A stretch of 64,000 nucleotides of DNA from Lysobacter sp. MMG2 (GCF_016735495.2 NZ_JAERQY020000001.1:496001-560000), one strand, 5' to 3'. Shown: positions 21,223-33,773, counted from the stretch's first letter. Program-made: numbers and translations. The notes: generated from the letters alone by a model not told the origin.

Positions 21223-21723
21223 TCAGGCCATCAGCTCGGCCAGCCCGTGCAGCGCGGCGGCCACGGTCTGGCGGCGCACGGCGTCGCGGTCGCCGTCGAA
21301 ATGGAACGTGACAGCAGTGGGATAGCCGCCGCGACGCTTCCACGCGATCCACACCGTGCCCACCGGCTTGTCCTCGGTGCCGCCGCCGGGGCCGGCGATG
21401 CCGGTCACCGCTACTGCGAGCGTGGCGCCCGAATGCACGAGTGCGCCGGAGACCATTTCGATCACCGTCTCGCGGCTCACCGCTCCATGGGTTTCCAGCG
21501 TCTGCGGACGCACGCCCAGCAACGCCTGCTTGGCCTCGTAGCTGTAAGCCGCCATGCCGCACTCGAACCAGCCCGAGGAACCGGGGATGTCGGTGAGCAT
21601 CTTGGCGATCCAGCCGCCGGTGCAGCTCTCGGCGGTGACCAGGGTCTGGCGATGGGCGCGGGCGGATTCGCCGACCTGTTCGGCCAGGCGCAGCAATGCG
21701 GTGTCGGTGACGTCGTTCTTCAT
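21223..21723 (-). CDS. pncC: CinA-family nicotinamide-nucleotide amidohydrolase
   Basis: This 166-residue protein is the stand-alone C-terminal CinA domain that deamidates nicotinamide mononucleotide to nicotinate mononucleotide, recycling the pyridine ring released by DNA ligase. The family motif TAESCTGGWIAKMLTDIPGSS holds the catalytic Ser, Cys and Thr region; VAVTGIAGPGGGTEDKPVGTVWIAW is the second signature. Length fits PncC-type proteins, which lack the N-terminal MoeA-like domain of full CinA. It lies 75 bases before lexA on the same strand, so it could read through into lexA, although the LexA box probably drives a separate promoter. Confidence 0.92.
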   Translation of the reverse strand: MKNDVTDTALLRLAEQVGESARAHRQTLVTAESCTGGWIAKMLTDIPGSSGWFECGMAAYSYEAKQALLGVRPQTLETHGAVSRETVIEMVSGALVHSGATLAVAVTGIAGPGGGTEDKPVGTVWIAWKRRGGYPTAVTFHFDGDRDAVRRQTVAAALHGLAELMA

Positions 21724-21762
21724 GGGCCGAATGATAACGGGTCGGCCCAGCCCTCAACCCAA

Positions 21763-21788
21763 CCCCTCTCCCGCGTGCGGGAGAGGGG
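21763..21788. repeat. CCCCTCTCCC-type hairpin between the TonB receptor and pncC
   Basis: A perfect 12-bp stem (CCCCTCTCCCGC with its complement) closes a 2-base gap. It lies 13 bases beyond the receptor stop codon. A similar CCTCTCTCC hairpin is at 30637-30662. It may act as a weak terminator or RNA stabiliser; no T tract follows. Confidence 0.65.
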
Positions 21789-21801
21789 CTTCGAGCTCGA
21801 A

Positions 21802-24408
21802 TCAGTACAGCACCCGCAACGTCATGCCGTAGGTGCGCGGTGCGCCGAGGAACGCGTTCCACGAACCGGTCTGCAGCGGCGCGTCGAAGCCGACCTGCAT
21901 GTAGTCCTCGTCGGTGAGGTTGAGCGCCCACGCCTCCACGCTCCAGCGGCGGTTGCTCGCGCCGATGCCCACGCGTGCGTTCACCACGGTGTAGGCGTCC
22001 TGCAGCTTCTCGGGGTCCAGGTCGGAACCGGTGTTGTAGTCCGACATGTACTTGCCGCCGATGTTGAAACGACCCATCAACGTATTGGTGAAGTCCCACT
22101 CGTACGTCACCGACGCCGTCGCCGACCAGTACGGCGCGAAGCTGGCACGGCTTCCGGGCAGGCGCGCGAGGTCGGCGTCGGGCAGCGGGTCATCGCCGTA
22201 GCGCGTGTCCGCGTACACGACGCCACCCTGCAGGCTCAGGCCTTCCAGGCGCGTCTGGTACAGCACCTCGGTGTCGATGCCCTTGGAGATCACCTCGGGA
22301 ATCGAGCGCACCACGAAGCTGGTCCCGAGGAAGCTGTTGAGCTGGAAGTCGCTGTACTCCTGGTGGAACAGCGTCGCGTTGAGCAGCAAGTTGCCGTCGG
22401 CCCACGTCGTCTTGGTGCCCAACTCGTAGCTGTCGACGAACTCCGCAGGGAACGAGGTGTCGTTCACCGGCACGATGCCCGCCGTGCCGCTCGACAGACC
22501 GTCGGACGATTGCACGCGATCGAGGTTGAAGCCGCCGGCCTTGTAGCCGCGCGCGCCGGAGGCGTAGACCATCACCTGCTCGTTGAAGCGGTACGCGGCC
22601 TTGAGCGTGCCGGACCACTCCTTTTCCTCGCGCTCCTGGTGCGTGTCGCGACCGTTGTGGCGCACGTTGGCCCAGGGCAGGCAGCCGAAGGCGACCACCT
22701 GCGGCACCATCGCCGGAATCGCCGCCGCCGGCACGCCGCGCGCGGCCAGCGCCTGCGCGGCGCGGGTCGGGTTGGTCAGCAATGCGCTGCAACCCGGGCT
22801 GCCGTTGGGATTGGAGTAGACCGAATCCAGCGTCTTCTCCTCACGCGTGTAACGCAGGCCCAGCGTGAGGTCGAGCGCGTCGGTGGCGTGCCAGGTGTTG
22901 TTGGTGAAGATCGCGGTGCTTTTGGCGTTCTGCTCGTAGTCGTCGTCCGCGCCCAGGCCCGCGAACACGGTGCCGAACGGACGTCCCGTCGCCTGCGAAT
23001 AGAACGCCGCCGCATTCGCCATGTTCACCACGCCGGGCGGCAGGCGCGCGGCCAACTGGCCCAGCACCGCCGTCGACAGGTACGGCTCGTAGCCCGCGCC
23101 GATGCGATAGGAATCGTGGCGCGTGAGGTCTTCGTCGGAATAGAACAGGCCCACCATCCAGTCCACCTTGTCGGTGGAACCGGTGAAGCGGAACTCCTGA
23201 CTCAGCGTTTCGAAGGCCGTCAGCGATTCGTCCGGGTTGGCCTCGCGGTACAGCAGGTCGGCGCTGGAGAAGTCGAAGTCCAGCCCGTTGATCGCCTCCC
23301 AGTCGCGCCAGCCGGTGATGGACGTCAACTCCGCCCCGCCGAACCACGGCGTGATCCAGTCGACCTGCATCGCCACGCCCTTGTCCTTGATGTCCTGCTC
23401 CGTGCTGCGATTGCTCCAGGCCTCGCGTGCGAACGGGTCGGCCACCGGGGCCACGCCGCTGTCGGTCGCCAGCGCGTCGATGATCGCCGCCGTCGGTCCG
23501 CGCACGGTGGTGACGCCGGCGCAGCAGTTCTCCTCGCGGCTGGTGAAATCGCCGATGAAGGTGATGTCGAGGTTGTCGGTGGGCTCCAGCAGGAACTGGC
23601 CGCGCAGCGAATGGAAGTTCTGATCGGTGTCCTCGTGCTCGGTGCGCGGGCCGGCGCCGGTGTGCACATCGAGGTAGCCGTCGCGCTTGCGCTTGGCGGC
23701 ATATACGCGGAAGGCGGCCATGTCGCTCACCGGCATGTTCAACGAACCCGACACGCCCAGCGCGTTGTAGTTGCCCGCGGTGATCTCGCCCTCGACCTGG
23801 GTGATGTAATGCGGTCGCTTGGTGATGACGTTGATGACGCCGGCGGAGGTGTTCTTGCCGAACACGGTGCCCTGCGGGCCCTTGAGCACTTCGATGCGCT
23901 CGATCTCGCCCAGGTCGCCGAAGCCCACGCCGTTGCGCGGACGGTAGATGCCGTCGATGACCACGCCCACGGAGGATTCCAGGCCCGCGTTGTCGCCCAC
24001 CGTGCCGATGCCGCGGATGCGCGCGACCGTCTGCACTTCGCTCTGGGTGCTGCTCACGGTGAGGCCGGGCACGAGGACCTGCACGTCCTTGACGTCACGT
24101 ACGCCGGTGTCGCGGATGATCTGGTCGCTCAGCGCGGTGACCATGATCGGCACGTCCTGCAGCGCCTCTTCACGCTTCTGCGCGGTCACCACGAGGCCGG
24201 CGAGCGTCTTGGCCTCCTTGTCCTCAACCTCCTGCTCGGCGCTGAGGCCACTGCGCGGCACTTCCTGCTGCTCCTGCGCGCGCACTTCGATCGCCGGCGA
24301 CGATGCGAGCGCCACGGCGATCGCATACGGCATCAGCTTGCGACTCAACTCTCCCGAACCCTTTCCCGAACTGAAGCCCCCGGACATCCACGGATTGCAC
24401 GAACCCAT
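21802..24408 (-). CDS. TonB-dependent outer-membrane receptor
   Basis: This 868-residue protein is a TonB-gated outer-membrane barrel for an unknown ligand. A signal peptide (SRKLMPYAIAVALASSPAIEVRAQ) is followed by the plug: LAGLVVTAQKREEALQDVPIMVTALS, VQVLVPGL, ARIRGIGTVGDNAGLESSVGVVIDGIYRPR and IEVLKGPQGTVFGKNTSAGVINVITKRP. The 22-strand barrel fills the rest and ends RVLY with a C-terminal aromatic residue. The plug style resembles receptors of sphingomonads and xanthomonads used for glycans or aromatic compounds. I placed the start at 24408 because GAGGGGAGGGG precedes it and the signal peptide follows; earlier in-frame codons give an Arg-rich stretch. No transporter or regulator gene adjoins it. 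Confidence 0.93.
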   Translation of the reverse strand: MGSCNPWMSGGFSSGKGSGELSRKLMPYAIAVALASSPAIEVRAQEQQEVPRSGLSAEQEVEDKEAKTLAGLVVTAQKREEALQDVPIMVTALSDQIIRDTGVRDVKDVQVLVPGLTVSSTQSEVQTVARIRGIGTVGDNAGLESSVGVVIDGIYRPRNGVGFGDLGEIERIEVLKGPQGTVFGKNTSAGVINVITKRPHYITQVEGEITAGNYNALGVSGSLNMPVSDMAAFRVYAAKRKRDGYLDVHTGAGPRTEHEDTDQNFHSLRGQFLLEPTDNLDITFIGDFTSREENCCAGVTTVRGPTAAIIDALATDSGVAPVADPFAREAWSNRSTEQDIKDKGVAMQVDWITPWFGGAELTSITGWRDWEAINGLDFDFSSADLLYREANPDESLTAFETLSQEFRFTGSTDKVDWMVGLFYSDEDLTRHDSYRIGAGYEPYLSTAVLGQLAARLPPGVVNMANAAAFYSQATGRPFGTVFAGLGADDDYEQNAKSTAIFTNNTWHATDALDLTLGLRYTREEKTLDSVYSNPNGSPGCSALLTNPTRAAQALAARGVPAAAIPAMVPQVVAFGCLPWANVRHNGRDTHQEREEKEWSGTLKAAYRFNEQVMVYASGARGYKAGGFNLDRVQSSDGLSSGTAGIVPVNDTSFPAEFVDSYELGTKTTWADGNLLLNATLFHQEYSDFQLNSFLGTSFVVRSIPEVISKGIDTEVLYQTRLEGLSLQGGVVYADTRYGDDPLPDADLARLPGSRASFAPYWSATASVTYEWDFTNTLMGRFNIGGKYMSDYNTGSDLDPEKLQDAYTVVNARVGIGASNRRWSVEAWALNLTDEDYMQVGFDAPLQTGSWNAFLGAPRTYGMTLRVLY

Positions 24409-24774
24409 CGCGATCCCCTCCCCTCGTCGGAATGACTGGCGTGTGTCGTTATTGGAATGGCTTGCTTGCGAACTCCTGGCAACGTGCCCGGACGGGCACA
24501 TGCCGGTGGCGCGACCGGCGGGTCTGGAAGTTATGGCTACGACGCGGTCCAGTTCCCCAACAGACGTGCGCGTACGGCGAGCCGACCGTAGCACGCCGCA
24601 GGCCCGGGTCACGCCGCAGCGCACAAGCCGCGGGCCGGGGCGTCCCGCTGCGGGTGCAACACGGTTCGGCGCCGCATGCAACGGCGCCGGAAAGGCCGTC
24701 GGCTGCTAGCCTAGTGGCCCGCTTCGCCGGCCCTTCCGCCGGCGCCACCGCCCCCCGCAGCAGATCCACGATCC
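24409..24774. other. Divergent gap between the TonB receptor gene and mutS
   Basis: These 366 bases separate two divergent genes. I see no gene, no repeat and no clear sigma-70 promoter in it. Both 5' regions must lie here. Confidence 0.6.
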
Positions 24775-27351
24775 ATGAGCCAAGCCGAACGGCCGCAAGA
24801 ACACACGCCCCTGATGAAGCAGTACTTCGCCGCCAAGGCGGACCATCCGGACGTGCTCATGTTCTTCCGGATGGGGGACTTCTACGAGCTGTTCTACGAC
24901 GACGCCCGCAAGGCGGCGCGGCTGCTGGACATCACGCTGACCCAGCGCGGGCAGTCCGGCGGGCAGCCGATCCCGATGGCCGGCGTCCCGCAACACTCCG
25001 CCGAGGGCTACCTGGCCCGCCTGGTCGCGCTGGGCGAATCGGTGGCGATCTGCGAGCAGATCGGCGATCCCGCGCTGGCCAAGGGCATCGTCGAACGCAA
25101 GGTGGTGCGCATCGTCACCCCGGGCACGGTGACCGACGAGGCGCTGCTCAACGAGCGCCGCGACACGCTGCTGCTGGCCGTCGCGCGCGGCAAGACCGGC
25201 TACGGGCTGGCCTGGGCCGACCTCGCCGGCGGCCGCTTCCTGGTCAACGAAGTGGCCAACGAGGACGCGCTGGAGGCCGAGCTCGCCCGCCTGGAACCGG
25301 CCGAAACACTGATGGCCGACGAGGACGGCTGGCCGTCGTGGCTGGCCGAGCGCACCGGCCTGCGCCGTCGCGCGCCGTGGCTGTTCGACGCCGACAGCGG
25401 CCGCCGCCAGCTGCTGCGCTTCTTCAACCTGCACGACTTGTCCGGCTTCGGTCTGGAAGACAAGCCGCTGTCGATCGCCGCGGCCGCCGCGCTGCTGGGC
25501 TACGTCGAGGAAACGCAGAAGCAGCGCCTGCCGCACCTGACCTCGATCGCCGTGGAATCCGGCGACGGCGCCATCGCGATGAACGCCGCCACGCGCCGTC
25601 ACCTGGAACTGGACACGCGCGTGGACGGCGATACGCGCCACACGCTGCTGGGCGTGCTGGATTCGACGATCACGCCGATGGGCGGCCGCCTGCTGCGCCG
25701 CTGGCTGAATCGTCCGCTGCGCGATCGCGGCGTGCTGCGCCATCGCCAGCAGGCCGTGGCGACGCTGCTGGAATCGCGTGCGGGCGATGATCTTCGCGAA
25801 CGCTTCCGTGCGCTCGGCGACCTGGAACGCATCCTCTCGCGCATCGCCCTGCGCAGCGCGCGCCCACGCGACCTGTCCACGCTGCGCGATGGCCTGGGCA
25901 TGCTGCCGGACGTGCGCGCCACGCTCGCGCCGCTGGATTCGCCCTGCCTGGCCGATCTGGCCGCGGAACTGGGCGAACACGACGAACACGCGCACCTGCT
26001 CAAGTCGGCGATCGTGCCGCAGCCGCCGGTGCTGGCGCGCGACGGCGGCATCTTCAACGAAGGCTACGACGCCGAACTCGACGAACTGCGCACGCTGTCG
26101 ACCAACGCCGACCAGTTCCTGATCGACCTGGAAGCGCGCGAGAAGGCCGCCACCGGCATCGCGACGCTCAAGGTCGGCTACAACCGCGTGCACGGCTACT
26201 ACATCGAAATCAGCAAGGGCCAGGCCGACAAGGCGCCGACGCACTACACGCGTCGGCAGACGCTGACGGGCGCCGAGCGTTACATCACCGAGGAGCTCAA
26301 GCAGTTCGAGGACAAGGTGCTGTCGGCGCGCGAACGTTCGCTGGCACGCGAGCGCCTGCTGTACGAACAACTGCTGGATGCGTTGAACGAACGCCTGGAA
26401 CCGCTCAAGCGCTGCGCCACCGCGATGGCGGAACTCGACGTGCTGACCTGCTTCGCCGAACGCGCGCAGGCACTGGACTGGGCGCAGCCGCAGCTTGTCG
26501 ACGAACCGGGCCTGCGCATCGAGCGCGGACGTCATCCGGTGGTCGAAGCGGTTCGCAGCGATCCGTTCGAGCCCAACGACCTCATCCTCGGCGAGGATCG
26601 CCGCATGCTCGTCATCACCGGCCCGAACATGGGCGGTAAGTCGACCTACATGCGGCAGAACGCGTTGATCGTGCTGCTGGCGCATATCGGCAGTTTCGTG
26701 CCGGCTTCGCGCGCCGTGCTCGGGCCGGTGGATCGCATCCTCACCCGCATCGGCGCGGGCGACGACCTCGCGCGCGGGCAGTCGACCTTCATGGTCGAGA
26801 TGAGCGAGACGAGTTACATCCTGCATCACGCCACGTCGCAGTCGCTGGTGCTGATGGACGAGATCGGCCGCGGCACGTCGACCTACGACGGCCTCGCGCT
26901 GGCCGAAGCGTGCGCGCGCCATCTGGCGCATCACAACCGCGCGTACACGCTGTTCGCCACGCACTATTTCGAACTGACGACGCTGGCCGAGCCCGGCAGC
27001 GGCATCGCCAATGTGCATCTGGATGCGGTGGAACACGGTGACCAGCTCGTCTTCATGCACGCGGTGAAGGACGGCCCGGCCGATCGCAGCTTCGGTCTGC
27101 AAGTCGCGGCGCTCGCCGGTCTGCCCAAGGCGGTGGTGCAGCAGGCGCGCGGCCGCCTGGCCGAGCTGGAGCAGCAAAGTCGCGGCGCGCCCACGCCGTC
27201 GCTGGCCCCGGTCGCGCTGGATGCACCGCAGCAATTCGGCCTGTTCGCGCCCTCCTCCGCCGCACTCGACGCGCTGGCGTCGATCGACCCGGACGAGCTG
27301 ACGCCCAAGCAAGCGCTGGAAGCGCTGTACCGGCTCAAGGCGCTGAGCTGA
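24775..27351 (+). CDS. mutS: DNA mismatch repair protein MutS
   Basis: MutS recognises mismatches and short loops and recruits MutL. The 858-residue protein has the mismatch-reading Phe-x-Glu at residues 36-38 (MGDFYELF), the same numbering as E. coli. The ATPase domain has Walker [10 protein letters not shown], the STFMVEMSE loop, Walker [17 protein letters not shown] and the ATHYFELT switch. The C-terminal tail ends in [22 protein letters not shown], the tetramer-forming segment. Length is normal and all domains are present. The ATG at 24775 gives the standard start. A repeat element follows the gene. Confidence 0.98.
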   Translation: MSQAERPQEHTPLMKQYFAAKADHPDVLMFFRMGDFYELFYDDARKAARLLDITLTQRGQSGGQPIPMAGVPQHSAEGYLARLVALGESVAICEQIGDPALAKGIVERKVVRIVTPGTVTDEALLNERRDTLLLAVARGKTGYGLAWADLAGGRFLVNEVANEDALEAELARLEPAETLMADEDGWPSWLAERTGLRRRAPWLFDADSGRRQLLRFFNLHDLSGFGLEDKPLSIAAAAALLGYVEETQKQRLPHLTSIAVESGDGAIAMNAATRRHLELDTRVDGDTRHTLLGVLDSTITPMGGRLLRRWLNRPLRDRGVLRHRQQAVATLLESRAGDDLRERFRALGDLERILSRIALRSARPRDLSTLRDGLGMLPDVRATLAPLDSPCLADLAAELGEHDEHAHLLKSAIVPQPPVLARDGGIFNEGYDAELDELRTLSTNADQFLIDLEAREKAATGIATLKVGYNRVHGYYIEISKGQADKAPTHYTRRQTLTGAERYITEELKQFEDKVLSARERSLARERLLYEQLLDALNERLEPLKRCATAMAELDVLTCFAERAQALDWAQPQLVDEPGLRIERGRHPVVEAVRSDPFEPNDLILGEDRRMLVITGPNMGGKSTYMRQNALIVLLAHIGSFVPASRAVLGPVDRILTRIGAGDDLARGQSTFMVEMSETSYILHHATSQSLVLMDEIGRGTSTYDGLALAEACARHLAHHNRAYTLFATHYFELTTLAEPGSGIANVHLDAVEHGDQLVFMHAVKDGPADRSFGLQVAALAGLPKAVVQQARGRLAELEQQSRGAPTPSLAPVALDAPQQFGLFAPSSAALDALASIDPDELTPKQALEALYRLKALS

Positions 27352-29868
<2,517 letters not shown>

Positions 29869-29894
29869 CGCAAGTCGGCAAAGCAGAGAAAGAG

Positions 29895-29922
29895 GCCCGG
29901 CGAATTTTCGCCGGGCTTTTTT
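29895..29922 (+). terminator. Rho-independent terminator of katG
   Basis: A 9-bp stem (GCCCGGCGA with TCGCCGGGC) closes an ATTT loop and is followed by six T residues. Confidence 0.93.
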
Positions 29923-30005
29923 CTTGCGCGAGAATCTTCACGCCATCACGACGTTTGAACGTCGCGGCGCTAGCATCAACGCCCCCACCTCTCCACGGCC
30001 GCGCC

Positions 30006-30623
30006 ATGAACAGCTCACTCACCAACGACCTGCTCAACCAGTTGCAGGGACAGCCGCTGGCCGACATCGGCAATCAGCTCGGCCTCTCGCAGTCGCAGAC
30101 GGAAGGCGCCGTGTCCGCCGCATTGCCGCTGCTGCTGGGCGCACTGGGCCGCAACGCCAGCCAGCCGCAGGGCGCCGAGGCGCTGTTCGGCGCGTTGCAG
30201 CGCGACCACACGGGCCTGGACATCGGCAGCGTGCTGGGCGCGGTGATGGGCGGCGGCGGTCAAGGCGGTTCGATCCTTGGCCACGTGCTCGGCAACCGCC
30301 AGCAGAACGCGGCACAGGGACTGGGCGCGGCGACGGGCCTCGGTCAGGGCCAGGCCGGCACGCTGCTGCAGATGCTCGCGCCGCTGGTGATGGCCTACCT
30401 CGCCAAGCGCATGTTCGCGGGCAACGGCGCGGGCAACGCACTGGCGGCTTCACCGCAGCAACTGGGCGACGTGCTGGGCCAGGAGCGCCAGTCGATCGCG
30501 CAGCAGGGTGGCATCGGCGGCGGCCTGATGGGCGCAGTGCTCGATCGCGACGGCGACGGCGATACCGACTTCTCCGACCTGATCGGCCTGGCAAGCACCT
30601 TCCTCGGCGGCGGGCGACGCTGA
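30006..30623 (+). CDS. DUF937 / YidB-like protein
   Basis: The 205-residue product belongs to the DUF937 family, whose role is unknown. It opens NDLLNQLQGQPLADIGNQLGLSQSQTEGAVSAALPLLLGAL, a helical segment shared by the family, and contains many Gly- and Gln-rich stretches. There is a DRDGDGDTDFSDL segment at about residues 180-192 that resembles a calcium-binding loop. There is no signal peptide, and one mildly hydrophobic helix (MLAPLVMAYLAKRMF). It stands alone between the katG terminator and a convergent S4-domain gene. The DUF937 call is firm; the calcium idea is inference. Confidence 0.85.
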   Translation: MNSSLTNDLLNQLQGQPLADIGNQLGLSQSQTEGAVSAALPLLLGALGRNASQPQGAEALFGALQRDHTGLDIGSVLGAVMGGGGQGGSILGHVLGNRQQNAAQGLGAATGLGQGQAGTLLQMLAPLVMAYLAKRMFAGNGAGNALAASPQQLGDVLGQERQSIAQQGGIGGGLMGAVLDRDGDGDTDFSDLIGLASTFLGGGRR

Positions 30624-30636
30624 GACGCCATGCTTC

Positions 30637-30662
30637 GCCCTCTCTCCGTGAGGAGAGGGGGC
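30637..30662. repeat. CCTCTCTCC hairpin between convergent genes
   Basis: An 11-bp stem with one G-T pair closes a GTGA loop. It lies between the ends of the DUF937 and S4-domain genes and resembles the hairpin at 21763-21788. It may end transcription from both sides. Confidence 0.55.
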
Positions 30663-30669
30663 ATCGCGG

Positions 30670-31113
30670 TTACAACGCGTCGATGTCGCCCAGCGCGCGG
30701 ATGAGCCGCCGCGCGCGTTTGTCGGGTTTGGTTTCCGGCGCGCGGTAGCCGGTGCGCTCGGCCACGCGCAGCGCGCGCGCCTGTTCACGCGCGAGGCGTG
30801 AGGGCTCGCTTTCGGCATACAGACCCTGTGCGACGCTGGCCGGGCCGCGCGTGTCGCCAAGCCCGCGCACTTCGACTTCGAAGGTTTCCTCGCCTCGCAC
30901 GATACGCAGCGAATCTCCCACGCGCACCGCGCGTGACGGCTTTGCGCGCTGACCGCCGACGTCGATCTTGCCGGTCTCGATCGCATGCTTGGCCAGCGAG
31001 CGCGTCTTGAAGAAGCGCGCCGCCCACAGCCACAGGTCCAGGCGCACGGTCTGCGCGGAAGAATCGATTGCGTCGCTCACTGCAGGTCCGAAGGATCGCC
31101 GGTCGTTCGTCAT
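30670..31113 (-). CDS. hslR: S4-domain RNA-binding heat-shock protein (Hsp15/HslR-like)
   Basis: Hsp15 binds stalled 50S subunits that carry peptidyl-tRNA after heat stress and helps recycle them. The 147-residue product has the S4 motif RLDLWLWAARFFKTRSLAKHAIETGKIDVGGQRAKPSRAVRVGDSLRI at about residues 24-71, then a short strand EETFEVEVRGLG and a basic helical tail (KPDKRARRLIRAL). Length and layout match HslR. A GTG at 31080 could be an alternative start that removes 11 polar residues. It is divergent from the MATE gene. Confidence 0.88.
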   Translation of the reverse strand: MTNDRRSFGPAVSDAIDSSAQTVRLDLWLWAARFFKTRSLAKHAIETGKIDVGGQRAKPSRAVRVGDSLRIVRGEETFEVEVRGLGDTRGPASVAQGLYAESEPSRLAREQARALRVAERTGYRAPETKPDKRARRLIRALGDIDAL

Positions 31114-31237
31114 CCAGGTTGGACATCATTATCGCAGCACCGGCGTCGCGGGCGCGCGTGCGATCGGACATGGCGCGCAGTTCGCGGCCTCGGTGCTACC
31201 GTGCGGGCCTCTTCACGTCGCCGGATCCGCATCCCGC

Positions 31238-32713
31238 ATGGCGCCCACCACGCACAACCTCACCGAAGGCCCCATCGGCCGCAACCTGCTCGCTTTCGCG
31301 CTGCCCATCCTCGCCGGCAACATCGCCCAGTCGCTCAACGGCTCGGTGAACGCGGTCTGGGTCGGCCGCTTCCTCGGCGAGGAAGCCCTCACCGCGACGG
31401 CGAACGCCAACAACATCATGTTTTTCCTGATCGGTTCGGTGTTCGGCATCGGCATGGCCGCGACCATCCTGATCGCCCAGGCGATGGGCGCGCGTGACCT
31501 CGTGCAGGCGCGGCGCGTGATGGGAACCAGCGCGACTTTCTTCGTCGGGCTTTCGCTGGCCATCGCGGCGATGGGCTGGTGGTTGTCGCGCCATCTGCTG
31601 GCGGCGATGGGAACGCCCGAAGCCTCGCTGCATCTGGCCGAGGATTACCTGCAGGTGATCTTCCTGGCGATGCCCGCGTTGTACATGTTCGCCTTCCTTT
31701 CGGCGGCGTTGCGGGGCGTGGGCGATTCGCGCACGCCGTTCCGCTTCCTGCTGGTGGCGGTGCTGCTGGACATCGTGCTGAACCCGGTGCTGATCTTCGG
31801 CCTGGGACCGTTCCCCAAGCTCGGCATCGCAGGTTCGGCATGGTCGACGCTGCTGTCACAGACGACGACACTGGCCGCGCTGCTGCTGCACCTGCGGCGC
31901 AAACGCCATGCGCTGTGGCTGGGGCGGAAGGACGCAGGCATGTTCCGCATCGACGCGACGATCCTTCGCGCGCTCATCGTGAAAGGCGTGCCGATGGGCC
32001 TGCAGATGGTGCTCATCTCGCTGGCGATGATCGCGATGATGGCGATGGTCAACCACCACGGCACCGACACCACCGCCGCCTACGGCGCTGCGCTGCAGCT
32101 GTGGACCTATGTGCAGATGCCGGCGATGGCGGTGGGCGCGGCATGCTCGTCGATGGCGGCGCAGAACGTCGGCGCGCACCGATGGGATCGCGTGTCGGCG
32201 ACGGCTCGCGCGGGCGTGCTCATGAACTTCCTGATGACCGGCGCGCTGATCGTCCCGCTGATCGTGCTCGATCGCTGGACGCTGTCGCTCTTCCTTCCGC
32301 CGGGCAGCGATGCGCTGGAGATCGCCCGCCACCTCAACCACATTTCGATCTGGTCGTTCCTGTTCTTCGGCGTGACCTTCGTGGTGTCCGGCGTGGTGCG
32401 CTCCACCGGCGCTGTCATCCCGCCGCTGCTGATTCTCGCGCTGGCGCTGTGGGGCATCCGCGTGCCCTTCGCGAACCTGATGCAGCCGCACATCGGCGTA
32501 GACGCGATCTGGTGGAGCTTCCCCATCAGCGCGGTGTGTTCGATGGTGATGGCGCTGGCGTACTACCGCTACGGCCACTGGCGGCGTGCGCGCATGCTCG
32601 TGCCGGACCGTCATGAAGTCGCTGCACCGGCGGAAGTGCCGGCGCAGCCGCCTTCGCCGGTGGCCGATCCCAGTGCGGAACCGGAAGACAAAGCAGTGGA
32701 ACCGGCCCGCTGA
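31238..32713 (+). CDS. MATE-family multidrug/sodium antiporter
   Basis: The 491-residue inner-membrane protein has 12 hydrophobic segments arranged as two six-helix halves. Typical MATE sequence is seen at LTEGPIGRNLLAFALPILAGNIAQSLNGSVNAVWVGRFLG near the N-terminus, GIGMAATILIAQAMGARDLVQARR, and AVGAACSSMAAQNVGAHRWDRVSATAR. These exporters expel cationic drugs or metabolites against a sodium or proton gradient. The last 45 residues are a Pro/Ala/Glu-rich cytoplasmic tail not usual for the family. The nearest genes give no clue to its substrate. Confidence 0.92.
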   Translation: MAPTTHNLTEGPIGRNLLAFALPILAGNIAQSLNGSVNAVWVGRFLGEEALTATANANNIMFFLIGSVFGIGMAATILIAQAMGARDLVQARRVMGTSATFFVGLSLAIAAMGWWLSRHLLAAMGTPEASLHLAEDYLQVIFLAMPALYMFAFLSAALRGVGDSRTPFRFLLVAVLLDIVLNPVLIFGLGPFPKLGIAGSAWSTLLSQTTTLAALLLHLRRKRHALWLGRKDAGMFRIDATILRALIVKGVPMGLQMVLISLAMIAMMAMVNHHGTDTTAAYGAALQLWTYVQMPAMAVGAACSSMAAQNVGAHRWDRVSATARAGVLMNFLMTGALIVPLIVLDRWTLSLFLPPGSDALEIARHLNHISIWSFLFFGVTFVVSGVVRSTGAVIPPLLILALALWGIRVPFANLMQPHIGVDAIWWSFPISAVCSMVMALAYYRYGHWRRARMLVPDRHEVAAPAEVPAQPPSPVADPSAEPEDKAVEPAR

Positions 32714-32722
32714 CGCGCAGGC

Positions 32723-33739
32723 TCAGATCGCCACGCCGACTTCGGCGAGGCGTTGCCGCAATCGCGAGAGGTGACTGCCGGGCCAGTAGATCTGGCCGCA
32801 TGCGCGGCATCGGCTCAGCGAGCCCGCAAGTTCGCCCGGCATGCGTAGCGGCGGTATCGCGCGGCCCCGCTTGTCCGGGCCCGGAGGCGTCGGGTTGCGC
32901 ACTTCCGGCGGCGTTTCCGGGTCGCGCTCCGGCGGCGCGCGACCGGGATCGCGACGCTGCGGCGCGTTCCCGGGATCACGGCGCTCGCGCTCGCCCGAAT
33001 CGGGATCGCGCTGCCGTGGCGACGGACGATCGGGGTCGTGTTCGTCCGGTGCGACGCCAAGACGCTCGACTTCGCCGTTGCAGCGCGCGCAACGCGTGAA
33101 CGGATCGATGCGCGCGTCGAGTTGGAAGCGGTCGCAGACCTCGCGCAGCTGCCGGCGTGGGTCGGTGGCATGCAGGAAGGCGCCGTGCGTGAGTGCGGAG
33201 CGCTTGAGCAATCCCGTATCGCGGCTGAGCAGGATGCGGTGCTGGGTGCACGAGATCATCAGGAGCTCATCGTCGTCGTAGTCGTTGCGATAGAGCGTGT
33301 CGAAGCCGAGCAGGCGCAGGTACGACGCCAGCCGCCCCAGGTGCACGTCGAGCACGAAACGCGGTTCGCGCAGCGGTCGCGGACGCAGGCGGTTGCCCTC
33401 CCCCAGTTCGAAACGCTCGAACATCGGATAGACCGCCACGCGTTCGCCGCCTGTGAGCCGGTGCGTGAAGGGAACGGGTTCATCGTCGACCAGGATCAGA
33501 TCGACTTCGGTGTGCGGCACGCCCAGCGATTCGATGCGGTCCTTCACCGAAGGCGTGCCGTCGAACGCATGCGTGAAGCTGCGCTTGCGGCGTTCGGGGG
33601 CAAGGAAATCGCCGAGTTCCTCGTAGAAGCGGAATTCGCACGATGACTGCGGGCACGGGCGCAACAGGCTGGCCACGACGGCATCCGACGCGCGATCACG
33701 CGATCGCAGTGGGCAGGCTACGACGCGCAGTGTCGGCAC
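32723..33739 (-). CDS. Mut7-C RNase-fold protein with N-terminal ubiquitin-like domain and an RDP-repeat insertion
   Basis: This protein pairs a beta-grasp ubiquitin-like domain (about residues 36-115, CEFRFYEELGDFLAPERRKRSF onward) with the Mut7-C PIN-like nuclease domain that begins RFVLDVHLGRLASYLRLLGFDTLY. Conserved acidic positions include VLDVHLG, YDDDELL and SRDTGLL. The domain normally closes with a zinc ribbon of two Cys pairs. Here CARC and CRAC are separated by about 75 residues, much of which is tandem RDP-containing units of 9-10 residues. Substrate is unknown. The listed start is a GTG; a second GTG at 33676 gives 21 fewer residues and is also credible. It converges with the MATE gene. 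Confidence 0.82.
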   Translation of the reverse strand: MPTLRVVACPLRSRDRASDAVVASLLRPCPQSSCEFRFYEELGDFLAPERRKRSFTHAFDGTPSVKDRIESLGVPHTEVDLILVDDEPVPFTHRLTGGERVAVYPMFERFELGEGNRLRPRPLREPRFVLDVHLGRLASYLRLLGFDTLYRNDYDDDELLMISCTQHRILLSRDTGLLKRSALTHGAFLHATDPRRQLREVCDRFQLDARIDPFTRCARCNGEVERLGVAPDEHDPDRPSPRQRDPDSGERERRDPGNAPQRRDPGRAPPERDPETPPEVRNPTPPGPDKRGRAIPPLRMPGELAGSLSRCRACGQIYWPGSHLSRLRQRLAEVGVAI

Positions 33740-33773
33740 CGCGGCAAGACGCGCGTTCCGACGCCGGAAACGA

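Noticed and set aside
21205-24435. 1,076-codon open frame on the plus strand opposite the TonB receptor gene
   Set aside because: It is antisense to a gene with clear plug and barrel motifs, is rich in Arg, His and Ala, and has no recognisable domain. This is the usual shadow of a high-GC gene.
32900-33045. CRISPR-like or minisatellite array
   Set aside because: The near-repeats of about 30 bases are in frame, contiguous without spacers and lie within a coding sequence, so this is a protein repeat.
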